In this document: positions 61,798 to 64,000 of the stretch, in pieces
How the letters are laid out: each line of letters opens with the position of its first letter
Position numbering within the stretch: position 1 is the first letter of the stretch
Assembly (NCBI RefSeq): GCF_900205865.1
Contig: NZ_LT906662.1
Coordinates: 2,741,411-2,805,410 of the forward strand
Direction: 5' to 3'
Source of the DNA: Thermoanaerobacterium sp. RBIITD
Lineage (GTDB): Bacteria; Bacillota; Thermoanaerobacteria; Thermoanaerobacterales; Thermoanaerobacteraceae
DNA: 64,000 nt
Notes under the pieces: generated by a model
What the model was told of the DNA's origin: nothing
The model's input: the letters and a program-made list of their open reading frames with translations, nothing else
The model's database searches: none
Program-made: the position numbers and the translations under genes

Positions 61798-63254
61798 ATT
61801 ATATAGATAAAAATATACTGGAAAAAATAGGTTATTACTATGTAATTGATAAGCTTTCTATATTATGTCCTTATGGCCGTGATATAATTTATAATTTGAA
61901 GCCCATAAAAGAAAAACAAAAACTTATGTCAGAATATAAAAATATCCAAAGATGTTTTTCAATAATCAATAATAGCAAACTAATCAATGATTTTGAGAAT
62001 TTGTTTAGGAGATTTAGAGATATAAGAAATACTTTCATAAGATGCAGAGACAAACAAATTCTTGATGAAGTGGAATTATATGAGATAAAATGTTTTGTAA
62101 AACTTTCCATAGAGCTTAAAGAACTTTGTGAAAAAAGTAATCTTCAGATTCAAGGAATAATTTTATATGATTTTTCAAATATATATGAATTACTAAATCC
62201 GCTGCGTTCCAAAGAATCTTATTTTTATATATATGATGAATATTCATTAAAACTTAAGGAAATACGTCGCAAAAAAAAGGAATTCGATAATATAATTTTT
62301 AAAGAAAAAGATATTGAAAAACAAAAGAAGTTATTTGAGAAAAGACAACAAATAATAAATGAAGAGAAAGCCGAAATACTAGAGATAAGAAAGGCTCTAT
62401 CATTATATATTTCAAAATATGTAGATAAATTAATAGAGGAAACTTTATCTATAGGAAAAATGGATGTTGTCTTTGCAAAAGCAAAACTTGCATTAAATTA
62501 TAATATGTGCTGTCCTAAGATATCAAGTGAAATAAAGATAAAAATGAATATGGGAATTAACCCCATGGTGAAAGCAGATGTAGAAAAAAGAGGTGGCAAA
62601 TTTTCTCCTATATCAATTGAAGTTTCGAAGGGAACCTGTGTAATAACTGGAGCAAATATGGGAGGTAAAACTGTAGTTTTAAGTACGATAACTCTTAATT
62701 ATATTATGGCATCCATGGGTTTTTATGTATTTGCTGAAGCTTTTGAATTTGGCTCGTTGGATTTTATATATTTTCTATGGGAAGATTATCAGTCATTAGA
62801 AAATGGGCTTAGTACCTTTGGTGGGGAAGTATTTAAACTAAAAAAAATATTAGAGAAAATTAAAAATGAAAATGGACTTATAATTCTTGATGAATTTGCG
62901 AGAGGAACTAATCCTATTGAGGGAAGCAACATTACAAAAGCGTTAATAAGCTATTTGAATAAGTTTGATTCAATATCTATATTGTCCACGCATTACGATG
63001 ATGTTTGTTCTTTTGCAAAACTTCATTACCAGGTAAGAGGACTTAAACATATTGATTTTAAATTATTAAAAAAAGCCACAAAACAAGAAGAATATCTCAA
63101 ATTAATAAATGATTATATGGATTATACTCTGGAAAAAGTAGACAAAAATACTCCGATTCCCAGAGATGCTATCAACATATGTTTGTTAATTGGTATTGAT
63201 GAAGAAATTATAAATATTGCTAAAACATTATATGATCAGGAGGTTGAAACATGA
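61794..63254 (+). CDS. kamC: MutS-like ATPase KamC, aminomutase reactivase
   Basis: 486-aa protein with a MutS-type ATPase end: Walker A VITGANMGGKTVVLSTI, ENGLSTFGGEVFKLKKIL, Walker B IILDEFARGTNPIEG and LSTHYDDV. The N-terminal ~270 residues are coiled, like the MutS core, but the DNA-mismatch domain is absent. In this setting it matches KamC, partner of KamB in reactivating lysine 5,6-aminomutase. It overlaps kamD by 4 bases. Confidence 0.88.
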   Translation: MNYIDKNILEKIGYYYVIDKLSILCPYGRDIIYNLKPIKEKQKLMSEYKNIQRCFSIINNSKLINDFENLFRRFRDIRNTFIRCRDKQILDEVELYEIKCFVKLSIELKELCEKSNLQIQGIILYDFSNIYELLNPLRSKESYFYIYDEYSLKLKEIRRKKKEFDNIIFKEKDIEKQKKLFEKRQQIINEEKAEILEIRKALSLYISKYVDKLIEETLSIGKMDVVFAKAKLALNYNMCCPKISSEIKIKMNMGINPMVKADVEKRGGKFSPISIEVSKGTCVITGANMGGKTVVLSTITLNYIMASMGFYVFAEAFEFGSLDFIYFLWEDYQSLENGLSTFGGEVFKLKKILEKIKNENGLIILDEFARGTNPIEGSNITKALISYLNKFDSISILSTHYDDVCSFAKLHYQVRGLKHIDFKLLKKATKQEEYLKLINDYMDYTLEKVDKNTPIPRDAINICLLIGIDEEIINIAKTLYDQEVET

Positions 63255-64000
63255 AACATAAACTCAATTTAGATTTTGAAATAGTTAAGAAAGCAAGAGA
63301 TTGTGCAAAAAATATATCTATGGATGTCCAAAAGTTTATTGATAAGCATACTACTGTCTCAGTTGAAAGAGCTATATGTAGATTAATGGGAATTGATGGC
63401 GTTGATGAAAATGGAGTACCTCTTCCTAATATAATAGTAGACAATGTTAATAAAGGCAATTATTTGTCAAAAGGTATAGCTTATTACCTAAGTAATGCAA
63501 TGCTTATGACGGGGCTTTCTCCTCAAGAAATAGCAAACGAGGTTTCAAAGGGTATGATGGATCTTACGGAATTTAAATCAAAGGATGAATATAAAACCAT
63601 GCAAAATTCTATTAATATAGCAAGAGAAAGCATAAAAAAAATAGAGAAAAATAAAGAAGAAAGGGAAAGATTAATTTCCATGTACAAAGATAAGAATGGG
63701 CCTTATCTTTATGTAATTGTTGCAACGGGAAATATATATGAGGACATAACTCAGGCAGTAGCAGCGGCGAAACAAGGGGCGGATATTATTGCAGTTATAA
63801 GATCTACTGGACAAAGCTTACTTGACTATGTACCTTATGGAGTGACAACTGAGGGCTATGGAGGTACTTATGCAACTCAGGAAAATTTTAGATTAATGAG
63901 GAAAGCTCTTGATAATGTAAGTCTTGAACTTAAAAGGTATATAAGGCTCTGTAATTATTGTTCTGGATTATGTATGCCTGAAATTGCTACAATTGGAGCT
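63251..64000 (+). CDS. kamD: lysine 5,6-aminomutase alpha subunit, partial
   Basis: The first 250 codons of the alpha subunit of the B12- and PLP-dependent D-lysine/beta-lysine 5,6-aminomutase; the rest lies beyond the window. Conserved features: ARDCAKNISMDVQKFIDKHT, ERAICRLMGIDG, DIIAVIRSTGQSLLDYVPYG, TEGYGGTYATQENFRLMR and NYCSGLCMPEIA. It converts beta-lysine to 3,5-diaminohexanoate, the substrate of Kdd. kamE should follow. Confidence 0.95.
   Translation, partial: MKHKLNLDFEIVKKARDCAKNISMDVQKFIDKHTTVSVERAICRLMGIDGVDENGVPLPNIIVDNVNKGNYLSKGIAYYLSNAMLMTGLSPQEIANEVSKGMMDLTEFKSKDEYKTMQNSINIARESIKKIEKNKEERERLISMYKDKNGPYLYVIVATGNIYEDITQAVAAAKQGADIIAVIRSTGQSLLDYVPYGVTTEGYGGTYATQENFRLMRKALDNVSLELKRYIRLCNYCSGLCMPEIATIGA

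Overview
The window is AT-rich DNA from an anaerobic, endospore-forming low-GC Firmicute. Supporting signs are strong AGGAGG-type ribosome sites, a small acid-soluble spore protein, a YtxC-type sporulation protein, an [FeFe]-hydrogenase-like protein and a lysine-fermentation cluster. The gene mix resembles Thermoanaerobacterium or related Thermoanaerobacterales, but the genus is an inference.

Region 1 (1-10016) is a CRISPR array of nine 30-bp repeats plus a decayed terminal repeat, followed by a translationally coupled seven-gene type III-D-like operon. The operon encodes a CARF/nuclease effector (Card1/Can2-like), an HD-less Cas10 with an EGDD cyclase motif, a Csx10-family protein that looks like a Cas7-Cas5-Cas11 fusion, a double Cas7, Csx19, a large Cas7 with an insertion, and an unrecognised 105-aa protein. 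This matches the fused-subunit layout known as III-D2/III-Dv. No cas1, cas2 or cas6 is in view.

Region 2 (10017-16480) holds eroded recombinase and IS21 remnants and then a class I cyclic-di-GMP riboswitch. The riboswitch sits in front of a secreted beta-propeller gene and a PgaD/PgaC/PgaB-like exopolysaccharide set. A type III restriction (Res) C-terminal fragment follows.

Region 3 (16480-31900) has an IS1634-family element flanked by an exact 185-bp direct duplication next to tRNA-Ala. Housekeeping genes follow: GH18 lipoprotein, lgt, [FeFe]-hydrogenase-like protein, GAF/fRMsr-like protein, LemA, TPM protein, old yellow enzyme, NifU-like protein, an SASP, Sir2 and a cold-shock protein. A five-tRNA cluster and a run of decayed genes complete the region.

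Region 4 (32224-39420) is a compact ROK-regulated operon of unknown substrate: TIM-barrel protein, permease, hydantoinase A-like protein, HEXXH protein and FAD oxidoreductase. Region 5 (39421-52040) mixes remnants with oleate hydratase, a phosphodiesterase, a degenerate tRNA-Arg, an orphan EutH, a 73-base poly(A) run, a frameshifted HD-GYP gene, a GH1 glucosidase, a receiver-GGDEF-like regulator, and DUF6873, YtxC and DUF445 genes.

Region 6 (52072-64000) begins with a second, intact IS1634-family copy. It continues with an amino-acid ABC importer and the lysine fermentation genes kal, kce, kdd, kamA, kamB, kamC and kamD, the last cut by the window edge. Together these would import lysine and convert it to acetyl-CoA plus 3-aminobutyryl-CoA/crotonyl-CoA intermediates. 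Three c-di-GMP-related elements (riboswitch, HD-GYP and receiver-GGDEF-like protein) suggest that exopolysaccharide production is tied to second-messenger signalling.
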